From the NCBI RefSeq assembly GCF_014648515.1, contig NZ_BMRG01000002.1, positions 230,635-294,634 of the forward strand: a DNA stretch of 64,000 nt, written 5' to 3'. The position numbers and the translations under genes were made by a program. Under the pieces are notes generated by a model. The model ran no database searches. It saw only the letters and a program-made list of their open reading frames with translations, and was not told where the DNA came from. The DNA comes from Saccharothrix coeruleofusca (GTDB lineage: Bacteria > Actinomycetota > Actinomycetes > Mycobacteriales > Pseudonocardiaceae). This document shows positions 24,106-31,857 of this stretch, piece after piece (the first letter of the stretch is position 1; each line of letters opens with the position of its first letter).

Positions 24106-24831
24106 GTGAACCGGATTCCTGAGCACCGGGCGCTGTTCGGCGTCGACGTCGTGGGCGCGGCGCGGAACGAGGGCCACCACCTCACCGCCGTCCGCCAGGC
24201 GGTCGACATGATGGTCGAGCAGGCGCTGCGCCGCGGCGGCATCGGTTCCGCGGACGTGCTGGAGTGGGAGACCACCGGCGACGGCGCACTGCTCACCCTG
24301 CCCAGCGGGTGGCTGGGCGCGCTGCTGGACGTGGCGCACCACCTGGACACCATCGCCGAGGAGCACAACCGCTGGTACAAGCCGGACATCCGGTTCCGCA
24401 TCGCCGTCGAAGTCGGCCCCGTCGGCCCGCAGCCCGGCCTGTACGAACCCAAGATCGCCCACGCCCGGCTGCTCGGCGCACCCGCGTTCAAGGAGCTGTT
24501 CGCCCGCTGCGCCGAGCACAACCCCGACACCACGACCTGTCTGATCCTGTCCGAGCAGGCGCTGCGCGCGGTGTTCGGCGGCGGCTACACCAGGTACGCG
24601 CGCCGATCGGACTTCGCACCGGTCCCGGTGCGGCACAAGGAGTTCGTCGAGACGGCGTGGGTGCGCGTGCCCGGCTTCGACGCCCGCAGCATCCGCGAGT
24701 TCGCCGCACGCGCCGAGCCCCGGGAGTCCCCAGCGACGCCCCACAGCGTGACCAACACCGTCCACGGCACGATGAACGGGGTGCAGGCCGGGACCATCAC
24801 GGGCGGCGTGCACATCGGCGGACCGCGATGA
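24106..24831 (+). CDS. Class III nucleotide cyclase-like protein with C-terminal G/N-rich motif
   Basis: A 241-residue protein. Residues 8-190 resemble the class III cyclase fold: Asp14 in FGVDVVGAAR and Asp59 in WETTGDGALL fit the two metal-binding aspartates, and Glu55 sits where guanylate cyclases carry their guanine-selecting Glu. The usual transition-state Asn is not evident (IAHARLLG keeps only Arg), so activity is uncertain. The last 25 residues, starting NTVHGTMNGVQAGTITGG, form a short repeat-like motif matched by the N-terminus of the next protein. GGGGAGG precedes the GTG start, and the stop overlaps the next ATG. I infer a signalling partner of the downstream NTPase. Confidence 0.7.
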   Translation: MNRIPEHRALFGVDVVGAARNEGHHLTAVRQAVDMMVEQALRRGGIGSADVLEWETTGDGALLTLPSGWLGALLDVAHHLDTIAEEHNRWYKPDIRFRIAVEVGPVGPQPGLYEPKIAHARLLGAPAFKELFARCAEHNPDTTTCLILSEQALRAVFGGGYTRYARRSDFAPVPVRHKEFVETAWVRVPGFDARSIREFAARAEPRESPATPHSVTNTVHGTMNGVQAGTITGGVHIGGPR

Positions 24832-26819
24832 GCGAAGCCGCGCCCGCCGAGAACAAGGACGCGGAGAAGGTCGAACCGGAGCACCGGCTCATCCCCACCA
24901 CCGCGAACACCGCGCACGGTGGCGTCTCCGGCGCGCAGGTCGGCACCGTCACGGGCAACATCACCATCCACAACGGGGTGGCGAGCCAACCGGACCTGCG
25001 GGTGCTGCGCGCTACCGACGACGAGATCAACGAGGTTCGCCACCACTTCGAACCGCCGGGGCACTTCCGCGACGCCGGCCGCGCGCTCATCGACAAGCGG
25101 GTCGTGGTGCTGGCCGGTCCGGGCACCGGTCGCACCTACACCGCTCGCAGGCTGCTGGTCGACCTCGGTGCGACCGCCGTGGTCGACGCGAACCGCGACC
25201 GCCCACTCGGCTCGTTCCAAGCCGACGAGCTGCGCAGCGGCGAGGGATACGTCTGGGACGCCACCGAGCTGGGCGAGCGGCCGTTCACCGACCGCGAGTT
25301 CACGCAGTGCCTGGGCGTGGTGCGATCGGTCGGGTGCCACCTGGTGATCGTGGTCGACCGCCGAACCCAAGCCCCCTCGGCCGCCGCCGACCACGTGGTC
25401 ACGCTGCTCGCGCCCAACGCACTGGCGGTCGCCCAGGAGACGATCCGCAAGCTGAGCCCGGACGCCGTCGAAGGGCCGACCATGGTGCTCAAGTCCGACT
25501 TGGCACCGGTGCTGGCCGACCGAGACCCGCCGGAGAAGGCGGTCCGCGCGGCGGCCCTGGCGGTCCGCGTCTGCCTGGGCGAACTGACCGCCTCCGAGGC
25601 GTTGGCACAGCTGGAGGAAGACGTCGAGGACGCGGTCGCGCACTGGCTGCGCGAGTGGTCGACGCTGGAGTACTCGTTCTCCTTCGCCGTGGCCCTGCTG
25701 GAGAACCAGCCGTACGACGAGGTGGTCACGCACGCCCTGGCGCTGGACAAGAAGATCCGCGAAGCCGAGCTGCCCGAGGACAAGAAGCTGCGGCCGAGGC
25801 GCGTGTTCGACTCCTCCAAGGAGCAACTGCTGCGCGACGTGGGCGCGACGACCGTGGTGCGCAAGCACCCCAAGCACGACGGCCTGCGTGAGGAGACGGT
25901 CCGCTTCGAGCGCCAGGGCTGGGCCGCGGTGGTGCTACGCCGCCTGTGGCGCGAGTACCCCATGGCGCAGGAAATCCTGTGCGAGTGGATGTGCGCCCCC
26001 GCGATGCTGGGGCGGTTCCGCGAGGCCACGCGACGCGCGCTGTGCGCGTTCATCACCGAGGTCCCCGCCCACGACCCGCTGCGTGTGCTCGACAACCTCG
26101 CCGCGCGAGGTGGCGTTACCTACAAACCTCTGATCGCGTCGACCCTGCAACACCTGGCGGACGACCACAGGTTGGCTCCGCTGGTTGAGCAGGCCTTGGA
26201 GTCCTGGACGAAGAACAAGGGCTCCCCCTACCGCCAGTGGACCGCGGCATGGGTCTACGGCTCACCGTTCGGCAGGCGCGACGTGCACCACGCGCTCGCC
26301 CGGTTGGGCAGGATCGCCGAGTCCACGAACTACGCCGCCCAGAACGGGGTGGTGTACGCGGTGCTGAGCATGCTGGAGGACCGTCACCTCCACACCGCGG
26401 TGCTGGACCAGGTCGTGTCGTGGACCTCGGGCCGGGGCCGCCGCAACGGTCTGCGCCCCGTGTCGTTGGCGCTGGGCCTGTGGATCGCGGGTTTCCCCGC
26501 GCACAGGCCGCGGTGGTTGGAGGACCTCCACCTCGAAGCCACTCACCCCCGCCAGGTGCGGGCACTGGCGAATATGGTCATGGGCGACGACCAGTTCGGC
26601 GACGTCGCCATCAACCGCCTCTCCGCGCTGGCCGTGGAGTCGCGGTGGAAACCGACGAGCGCCGCGCGGCTGGTGCGCCTGGCAGCATTGATCTGCGACG
26701 ACCTGAGCTGGTGGGGCAGACGCGCGACAGTGCGACGCCTGGCCCGCTGCCACCCGACTCGGCGCACCGAGCTCCACCGCGCGTTCCGCGCGGCACGCCG
26801 GGCCCAGCGTCGCGATTGA
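24828..26819 (+). CDS. P-loop NTPase with N-terminal G/N-rich motif and helical repeats
   Basis: A 663-residue protein. Residues 27-50 (NTAHGGVSGAQVGTVTGNI and following) mirror the C-terminal motif of the upstream cyclase-like protein. A nucleotide-binding domain follows, with a Walker A-like GPGTGRT at 97-103 (Lys replaced by Arg) and a Walker B-like HLVIVVD ending at Asp177. The remaining ~450 residues are helix-rich, probably repeats. The order, short motif then NTPase then helical repeats, recalls NLR-like conflict proteins of multicellular actinomycetes. The ATG overlaps the previous stop (ATGA). Not matched to a named family by me; a defence or self-recognition role is inferred. Confidence 0.7.
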   Translation: MSEAAPAENKDAEKVEPEHRLIPTTANTAHGGVSGAQVGTVTGNITIHNGVASQPDLRVLRATDDEINEVRHHFEPPGHFRDAGRALIDKRVVVLAGPGTGRTYTARRLLVDLGATAVVDANRDRPLGSFQADELRSGEGYVWDATELGERPFTDREFTQCLGVVRSVGCHLVIVVDRRTQAPSAAADHVVTLLAPNALAVAQETIRKLSPDAVEGPTMVLKSDLAPVLADRDPPEKAVRAAALAVRVCLGELTASEALAQLEEDVEDAVAHWLREWSTLEYSFSFAVALLENQPYDEVVTHALALDKKIREAELPEDKKLRPRRVFDSSKEQLLRDVGATTVVRKHPKHDGLREETVRFERQGWAAVVLRRLWREYPMAQEILCEWMCAPAMLGRFREATRRALCAFITEVPAHDPLRVLDNLAARGGVTYKPLIASTLQHLADDHRLAPLVEQALESWTKNKGSPYRQWTAAWVYGSPFGRRDVHHALARLGRIAESTNYAAQNGVVYAVLSMLEDRHLHTAVLDQVVSWTSGRGRRNGLRPVSLALGLWIAGFPAHRPRWLEDLHLEATHPRQVRALANMVMGDDQFGDVAINRLSALAVESRWKPTSAARLVRLAALICDDLSWWGRRATVRRLARCHPTRRTELHRAFRAARRAQRRD

Positions 26820-26857
26820 CCCGCGATCCAGCCGACCGCACGATTCGCAGGGCGGTG

Positions 26858-26886
26858 GTGTTGATCGTGGACACCACCATCAACAC
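26858..26886 (+). terminator. Terminator hairpin after the NTPase gene
   Basis: GTGTTGAT-C-GTGG pairs with CCAC-C-ATCAACAC around an ACA loop, 12 pairs with one C-C mismatch, followed by GTTT. It lies between the NTPase gene and the left attachment site. Confidence 0.7.
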
Positions 26887-26904
26887 GTTTGACCAGCAGA
26901 AACA

Positions 26905-26945
26905 GTAGGGCGGGTGGGGTTCGAACCCACGATCTGACGGATTAT
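26905..26945. repeat. Attachment site, left (tRNA-Met fragment)
   Basis: Repeats the 3' half of the tRNA-Met gene from the acceptor stem to next to the anticodon. It is identical to 41355-41395 except for T/C at 26933. The tRNA sequence breaks off after ATTAT, so this copy is not a functional tRNA. Confidence 0.9.
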
Positions 26946-27089
26946 AAGGATTCCGAGTGACGTCGCCCACGTCGCTGACCGGCGGTTTTGCCGCGCCCTT
27001 CGCGGATCTTGTCCCTCTATTCGCACCCATCGCCGGCGGTTCGCACCCAGAACCGCACCCAAACGGGACCACAGTGGACGATCACCGGC

Positions 27090-28225
27090 TCAGCGCGTGA
27101 CGAGAGCGTTCAACCTCTTCAACTGCCGCTTCGACCCTATCGAACGAGCGAGCACAGCCGCTCGACTCGCATGCCGCTGAGCAAGATCGGCGCGACCGGT
27201 CGCGCGACCGGCCAGGGCCAAGTCGACGAGCAGGCCCGTCTCAGCCCTGACGAAATCGGCCGGAAGCTCCCTGAGCGCCGACGACAGCACCTCAACAGCG
27301 TCCGGGTGCCCGAACCTGGCGAGTGCATGCCCACGCCAGCGAATCAAGTCGACCGTCCGCAGAACGAGGTACGGGCTGCTGTCGAGTTGTTCCGCTTCTC
27401 CGGATTCCGCGTAGGCGTCATCGAAGGCGCGCAACGCCGCATCTTGGCGACCAGCGGCAGCGAGCACCTCTCCGTGGGCAGCGGCAAGCCATGCCCGCAG
27501 GAGCGGAGTTCCCCTCCTCAGCGCACTGCGGACGGCCCCAAGCTGCTCGACCGTTGAGGTCGACTCCCCGACGTCGACCAGGACGAAGCACTGCTCTGCC
27601 CGCGCGTGTGCCTCAAGAAGCGGATTCCCCGCGTCACGAGCGGCAGCTTTCGCACGCTCGTAGTGCTGCCACGCCTGGTCCGTACGCCCAAGATCCAGCG
27701 CTTGCCATCCCGCAAGTGTCGACAGCTCAGTCAAGAGAGCGGCGAGGGCTCCCCTGGTCTTCAGGCCAAGGCTGTGCTGAAAGAGTGCTTCAAGCTGGCG
27801 GATCTTCGTCACGACCTCCTCGTGGGCGACTACAGCACCCAACTGCCGATCGAGCCTGCGGATCGCAAGCAACTGCCCACGCAGGAGTTCAACGATCTCG
27901 GCATCGACGGCACGGCCGCATGGAGGCGCTGTCGCAACTCGGTATCAGGATCGTCTTCGACATTGTGTTCACTCGGCGGCGCGAGGAGTTCCTCGATCGT
28001 GAGGTTGAAGATCTTTTCGAGCAGCCGTGCCGTCGCAGGGCGAACCTCACCGAGTGGTTTGCCATCACCACGCTGCCCTGTGGCGAGACGGTGGAGATGG
28101 CGCTTGCTCAGCGTCCCCACCTCGCCGTGGTTGCGAGCGAAGGTCTCCGCGTAGTCCGCGAACTCCTCCATCGTCATGCGTCGCTCGCGGATCAACTGCT
28201 CAAGCACAGTACGGGCAGGTCGCAC
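27090..28225 (-). pseudogene. Frameshifted XRE regulator with TPR-like C-terminus
   Basis: Two overlapping frames on the minus strand are parts of one gene. The 5' part (28225 down to about 27920) encodes an N-terminal helix-turn-helix-like domain including LATGQRGDGKPLGEVRPATA. The 3' part (to 27090) encodes helical repeats beginning RAVDAEIVELLRGQL, which parallels RRVDAETVELFRQQV of the intact paralogue at 36488-37642. Joining them needs one frame change near 27905-27925. It may be a decayed gene, a sequencing error or, less likely, programmed frameshifting. Palindromes lie directly upstream of its start. Confidence 0.75.
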
Positions 28226-28261
28226 AGCCCCTCCTCATGTCAATGACAGGGCACAACACGT

Positions 28262-28314
28262 CCACATGTGGTCATCGAGATGAAACCAGTTTCACTCTAA
28301 GCTGATTTCGGCTT
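28262..28314. promoter_or_regulatory. Cluster of three palindromes upstream of the XRE-TPR pseudogene
   Basis: CCACATGTGG (28262-28271), TGAAACCAGTTTCA (28281-28294) and AAGCTGATTTCGGCTT (28299-28314) lie side by side. The third is nearly identical to the site at 35822-35840 between the excisionase and an XRE gene, so one regulator of the element probably binds both. Confidence 0.6.
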
Positions 28315-28316
28315 TA

Positions 28317-28740
28317 CGCAAGCACACTGCTGTCAGCCAGTCCGGTGGCGACCGCTTCACCTCACACTGGTCAGCCTCGACCTCAAGCGACAGACCAGCA
28401 CAGACACCCCTCGCTCGCTTCCGAGCGATCAAGACACCTTGAAGGCGCAACTAGCACGCCCCTCGCTGTCGTTCACAGGGAAGTGCCGTCCGGCAAGCTA
28501 CAGCTGCCCTCGCTGCACTGCGGTCGACCAGCACAGCCACTGCTGTTGCCACCCCCGCACCGCAAGGGCAACCTTGAACGGGTCCGCCTGGGTGTCGAGC
28601 AAGCGCTCCGCCAAGGGGTTGAGTTCGGGTTGACACTTTGCCCTCAAAAGGCTGCCTGACCTGCGAAGACGTCACAGTTAGTGTCACGGCCGCCATATCT
28701 GGTCCAACGATCCGCAGGTCCACAGTGCCAGCATGTGCGC
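28317..28740. other. Intergenic region in the element
   Basis: About 420 bases between the regulatory palindromes and the next forward gene. Short open frames exist but lack RBS and protein-like composition. A TTGACA (28630-28635) could be a -35 box but no convincing -10 follows at the right distance. Confidence 0.5.
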
Positions 28741-28998
28741 ATGCGACGTCACGCCAAGCACTCGATTAGCCGGATGACCGCTGGACTGATCGCGGCTGCA
28801 ATCGTTTTCGGGTTCGCAGTGTTGATGGTCTTCAAGCAGTACGACCCGGCAGTGATCACTACCGTGGTCACTGGAACGAGTTTAGCGGCAGCAGAGTTGA
28901 TACGCCGATTGCAGGCGCCGGTACCACCCTTCTCGCAACCGGAGCCCTCACCGAAACACCAGACGAAGGCCCAACTCGACCAAGCGCCCAAGAAATAG
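28741..28998 (+). CDS. Small two-helix membrane protein
   Basis: An 85-residue protein with a basic start (MRRHAKHSISR), a hydrophobic segment around residues 13-28, a second weaker one around 33-52 and a polar Pro/Lys-rich tail. GTG at 28735 is an alternative start. Its stop is two bases before the next ATG, so it is probably co-transcribed with the NDT-Nudix gene. Function unknown; a membrane partner of that protein is one possibility. Confidence 0.5.
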   Translation: MRRHAKHSISRMTAGLIAAAIVFGFAVLMVFKQYDPAVITTVVTGTSLAAAELIRRLQAPVPPFSQPEPSPKHQTKAQLDQAPKK

Positions 28999-29000
28999 CC

Positions 29001-30119
29001 ATGACCTTTCCCTCCGTCTCGCTCATCGGAAGCTTTCGGCAACACTTTCAGGAAGTTCGGGAGGTTGCACAGATTTTTACCACTTCAGGAATAGCAGTGA
29101 AATCCCCCCCACTGTCGCAAATAACAGACCACAGACAAGAGTTCGTACGTTTCAAATCGGATCCGCCCCTGTCGTCAGATCAAGCCATCCAAGCAGCAAC
29201 CTTGGAGAAAATATTCTCGTCAGACTTTGTGTACGTAGTAAATCCCGGCGGGTACATCGGTCGCACGACCGCATATGAACTAGGGCGCGTCCACGAACGC
29301 GGAATGGCGGTTTACTACGCCGAACCTCCAAAGGACATCCCTATCGAGGTTCCCGCAGGCACCGTACTGACCGCCCGCGAACTAGCGGACGGAATTGTCT
29401 GTGGAACTTCCCGGATCAAGGCCATCAGGCGTCCGCGCGTAGCCGCGTTGCCAACTGCCGACATAGTTATCTTCACCATCCGAGATTGGCGTCTCCACGT
29501 CCTGCTGATCAAGCGGGGCACTGAACCATACCGAGGCAAACTGGCGCTTCCTGGGGGATTCATCCGACCAGGCGAGTCATTGGAAGACACTGCCAAGCGG
29601 GAACTTGCCGAGGAGACAGGACTGGACAGCTCAAGCATCCCACTGCAACAGATCCACACATATTCACACCCCGAGCGCGATCCCCGGGGACGGATCATAA
29701 CGACCGCGTTCCTCGCAATAGCACCGAACCTACCCGAAGTAATGGGGGCAACCGATGCACACCGGGCGGACTGGGTCGAGGTCGAGGATTCACTGTGGCT
29801 AAACAATGACCGGTTGGCCTTCGATCACGGAGAGATCCTTCAGCAAGCACTTGGACGTGCGCGCCGATTACTGGAGCACACAACCATAGCCGCAGACTTC
29901 TGCGGGAAGGTGTTCACCATCGCTGAGCTGCGAAAGGTCTACGAAGCAGTCTGGGGAATTCCCATCAACCCACCGAACTTTCAACGCAAAGTACGCGGAA
30001 CCAAAGGCTTCTTGATTGACACCGGAAAAAAGAAGACAGGCCAACCCGGTCGACCAGCCGAATTGTTCCGACGCGGCCCAGCCCGGATCCTCTACCCGCC
30101 GATGATGCGATCCGAATAA
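29001..30119 (+). CDS. Fusion: deoxyribosyltransferase-like, Nudix and NrtR-type winged helix
   Basis: A 372-residue three-part protein. Residues 5-108 look like the nucleoside 2-deoxyribosyltransferase superfamily (VSLIGSF at the start, SSDFVYVVNPGGYIGRTTAY at 73-92). Residues 150-285 are a Nudix domain with a complete box from GGFIRPGESLEDTAKRELAE (185-204) to the following ETGL. Residues 288-365 match the NrtR winged helix (FTIAELRKVYEAVWG, then NFQRKVRG and GRPAELFRR). NrtR proteins sense ADP-ribose-type ligands and control NAD genes. The fusion suggests base or ADP-ribose sensing, perhaps in defence. Base composition is less GC-rich than the chromosome. Confidence 0.82.
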   Translation: MTFPSVSLIGSFRQHFQEVREVAQIFTTSGIAVKSPPLSQITDHRQEFVRFKSDPPLSSDQAIQAATLEKIFSSDFVYVVNPGGYIGRTTAYELGRVHERGMAVYYAEPPKDIPIEVPAGTVLTARELADGIVCGTSRIKAIRRPRVAALPTADIVIFTIRDWRLHVLLIKRGTEPYRGKLALPGGFIRPGESLEDTAKRELAEETGLDSSSIPLQQIHTYSHPERDPRGRIITTAFLAIAPNLPEVMGATDAHRADWVEVEDSLWLNNDRLAFDHGEILQQALGRARRLLEHTTIAADFCGKVFTIAELRKVYEAVWGIPINPPNFQRKVRGTKGFLIDTGKKKTGQPGRPAELFRRGPARILYPPMMRSE

Positions 30120-30175
30120 GAGCAGGCACTCTGATTCCCTCTAAACACAGCCGCAACAAGACCGTAGGTCAAGTC

Positions 30176-30210
30176 TGGTCCATGTCAGGTCATTTACTGG
30201 TCCTGGACCA
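30176..30210. promoter_or_regulatory. TGGTCC repeats upstream of the replication-module genes
   Basis: The palindrome TGGTCCTGGACCA (30198-30210) is preceded by another TGGTCCA at 30176-30182. The group ends 18 bases before the first gene of the next operon and is a candidate operator, possibly for the NrtR-like domain encoded just upstream. Confidence 0.45.
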
Positions 30211-30228
30211 CTGGGGAAACTGACGTCA

Positions 30229-30453
30229 TTGTTTCGTCTAGGGCGGTGGTGGTTGTTCGTGGTGTGGAGCGAGTTGGCGAGTGACGTCGGCGGGATCGTG
30301 CTGTTCGTCGTGTGGCTCGTGCTGCCGGTGATCTACCTCGTCGTCTTGGGCAGGCGCTACGTTCGGCAAAGCGCCGAGAGCGCGCAGACGGCGATCTGGG
30401 CGCGCGAAGAGGTGCGCCAGATCCACGAGGAAGCAGAGGGAAGGCATTCATGA
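30229..30453 (+). CDS. Small membrane protein of the element
   Basis: A 74-residue protein with one or two hydrophobic segments (around residues 5-18 and 20-41) followed by a charged helical tail ending EVRQIHEEAEGRHS. The TTG start is uncertain; GTG at 30250 is an alternative. The stop overlaps the next ATG (ATGA). Small membrane proteins at this place are common in actinomycete elements; function unknown. Confidence 0.55.
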   Translation: MFRLGRWWLFVVWSELASDVGGIVLFVVWLVLPVIYLVVLGRRYVRQSAESAQTAIWAREEVRQIHEEAEGRHS

Positions 30454-30782
30454 CCATGGCACTGGTCGGTGGCGGGGGCCGGGACGGGGAGGGCGCGGGG
30501 GAGTCGGAGTTCGAAGATCCGGAGTTCGTCGCCGAGGTGCAAGAGGCGGTCGACCAGCAGGCACCGCGCCTGTTCGCCGTGGTGCGGGAGGACCGGGACG
30601 CGGGTGAGGTCGAGATCGCCGCTTGGGGGATGGCGCACGAGGAGTCCGGTGCCGAGGTGGTCTCGGCCAAGGGCGGGACGTACATGAGTCTCAGGTCGGC
30701 GGACCGTGCCTTGATGGTCTTCGGCAACCATGGGCGCGCCGTGTCCCGAGTGGTGTGGGTCGGTGGCAAGGGTGGCGAGTAG
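30450..30782 (+). CDS. Conserved AICE-type hypothetical protein
   Basis: A 110-residue soluble protein with an acidic N-terminus and the C-terminal half RLFAVVREDRDAGEVEIAAW ... SADRALMVF. No domain recognised. Its ATG overlaps the preceding stop, and its 3' end overlaps the start of the primase/polymerase remnant, so it belongs to the replication-module operon. Confidence 0.6.
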   Translation: MTMALVGGGGRDGEGAGESEFEDPEFVAEVQEAVDQQAPRLFAVVREDRDAGEVEIAAWGMAHEESGAEVVSAKGGTYMSLRSADRALMVFGNHGRAVSRVVWVGGKGGE

Positions 30783-31357
30783 CGGTCTGGACAGCGCGTT
30801 GGAGTGCGTGGCGCGCGGGTGGGCCGTGGTGCCGGGGCGCGGTGGGTCGGCGACACCTACGTGGACCCGGTGACGAACTTCGGCCGTGACTCGCTCGCGC
30901 TGTGCTCACCACGCGGGGCGACGACGGACCCGGACGTGGTGCGGCGCTGGTGGGCGACGGCTGATGGCGGCGTGATGCGGTCGGTGCTGGCTGTTGTCGG
31001 GCCTGCCCTGTCCGCCGTGGGGATCGAGCCGGGGCGGGCGGGGGCGGTGGTCGAGTCGGAGTCGTTTCGGGCCGCGCCGACGCCCCTGGTGTTGCTCCCG
31101 TTGCCGGTCGCCGGGCTGTCGTTGGAGTTCGCGGTGTCCTGTTCTCGTCGTCCGACGGGTTGGACGGTGAGGTGGTCCTGCCGCCGGATGCAACGGTTCC
31201 GCTGCCGCCGGTCGTGGTCGAGGGGTACGAGGTGCGTTGGCTCGTCTCGCCGACGGAGTGCGGCGAACTCATGTCCGGCCCGGAGTTGGCGCGTGTGCTG
31301 GCCGAGTCGTCGGTCGCCGGTGGCGCTCCGGACGGCCACGCTGCGAGCGTCGGGTGA
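30772..31357 (+). pseudogene. Bifunctional DNA primase/polymerase remnant with two frameshifts
   Basis: Three successive frames carry pieces of what looks like a prim-pol protein. The first (GTG 30772) reads LDSALECVARGWAVVPGR and stops at 30893 after 40 codons. The second, open from before 30858, reads WVGDTYVDPVTNFGRD and ATTDPDVVRRWWA, a pattern typical of prim-pol N-termini. The third, ending at 31357, reads VVVEGYEVRWLVSPTECGEL. Frame changes are needed near 30840 and 31140. This would remove the replication protein of the element unless the changes are sequencing errors. Family assignment is by pattern only. Confidence 0.65.
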
Positions 31358-31364
31358 GCCGGGA

Positions 31365-31562
31365 ATGGCCTACACCGTGCGACTTCGCAAGGACAAGTTC
31401 GTTGCAGGCGCTCTGAGTTTCGGCTACTTGTCCGTCTACTCCATGGCCAAGGCGATGAAGGTCCAGCGCTCCACGGTCAAGCGGGTGCTCGACGGCGAGC
31501 TTCAGCCGGGTTCGGTGTTCATCGCGAGTGCGTTGACCGCGTTCGAAGTGGAATTCGATTAA
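31365..31562 (+). CDS. Small helix-turn-helix protein
   Basis: A 65-residue protein with one helix-turn-helix of the XRE/Cro type: YSMAKAMKVQRSTVKRVLDG near residues 25-44. The ATG at 31365 lies just after the prim-pol remnant. Similar small proteins accompany AICE replication genes. The exact target is unknown. Confidence 0.65.
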   Translation: MAYTVRLRKDKFVAGALSFGYLSVYSMAKAMKVQRSTVKRVLDGELQPGSVFIASALTAFEVEFD

Positions 31563-31668
31563 GTATTCGAGGTCGTCAAGGACACAGGGGACTCCCAGGA
31601 CCCCCGGCCTGCCCACCTGACCAGGGCGGCCGGTTCGCGGGTGCCGATCGCCTCCCTCGGGCACCCGT

Positions 31669-31845
31669 GGGACGGGACGGCCATGTGCGAACCCTCTCGA
31701 CAGAGGGCCGCACACGGCCGTTTCGCGGTGTCGGGACGGGTGGTCCGTCCCGCGTCCCACCCGTCACAACACGCTGTTTGCGCTGCTCAGTCGCTCTTTG
31801 GCACCTGTCCCGCCCGGTGTGACGGCCTGCCGGTGGTGGGACGGG
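31669..31845. repeat. GGGACGGG repeats downstream of the translocase gene
   Basis: GGGACGGG occurs at 31669-31676, 31733-31740 and 31838-31845 in a 295-base non-coding stretch next to the 3' end of the FtsK/TraB-like gene. In Streptomyces conjugative plasmids the transfer locus contains short direct repeats bound by TraB, sometimes at this position, so these are candidate recognition repeats. In GC-rich DNA chance is a real alternative. Confidence 0.35.
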
Positions 31846-31857
31846 TTGAGTGACGGG

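Noticed and set aside
26905-26950. A second tRNA gene
   Set aside because: Only the 3' half of tRNA-Met is present and the sequence diverges at the anticodon, so it is an attachment-site remnant.
28345-28659. Open frame of about 104 codons in the element
   Set aside because: No RBS, no protein-like composition and no similarity recognised; the region is treated as intergenic.
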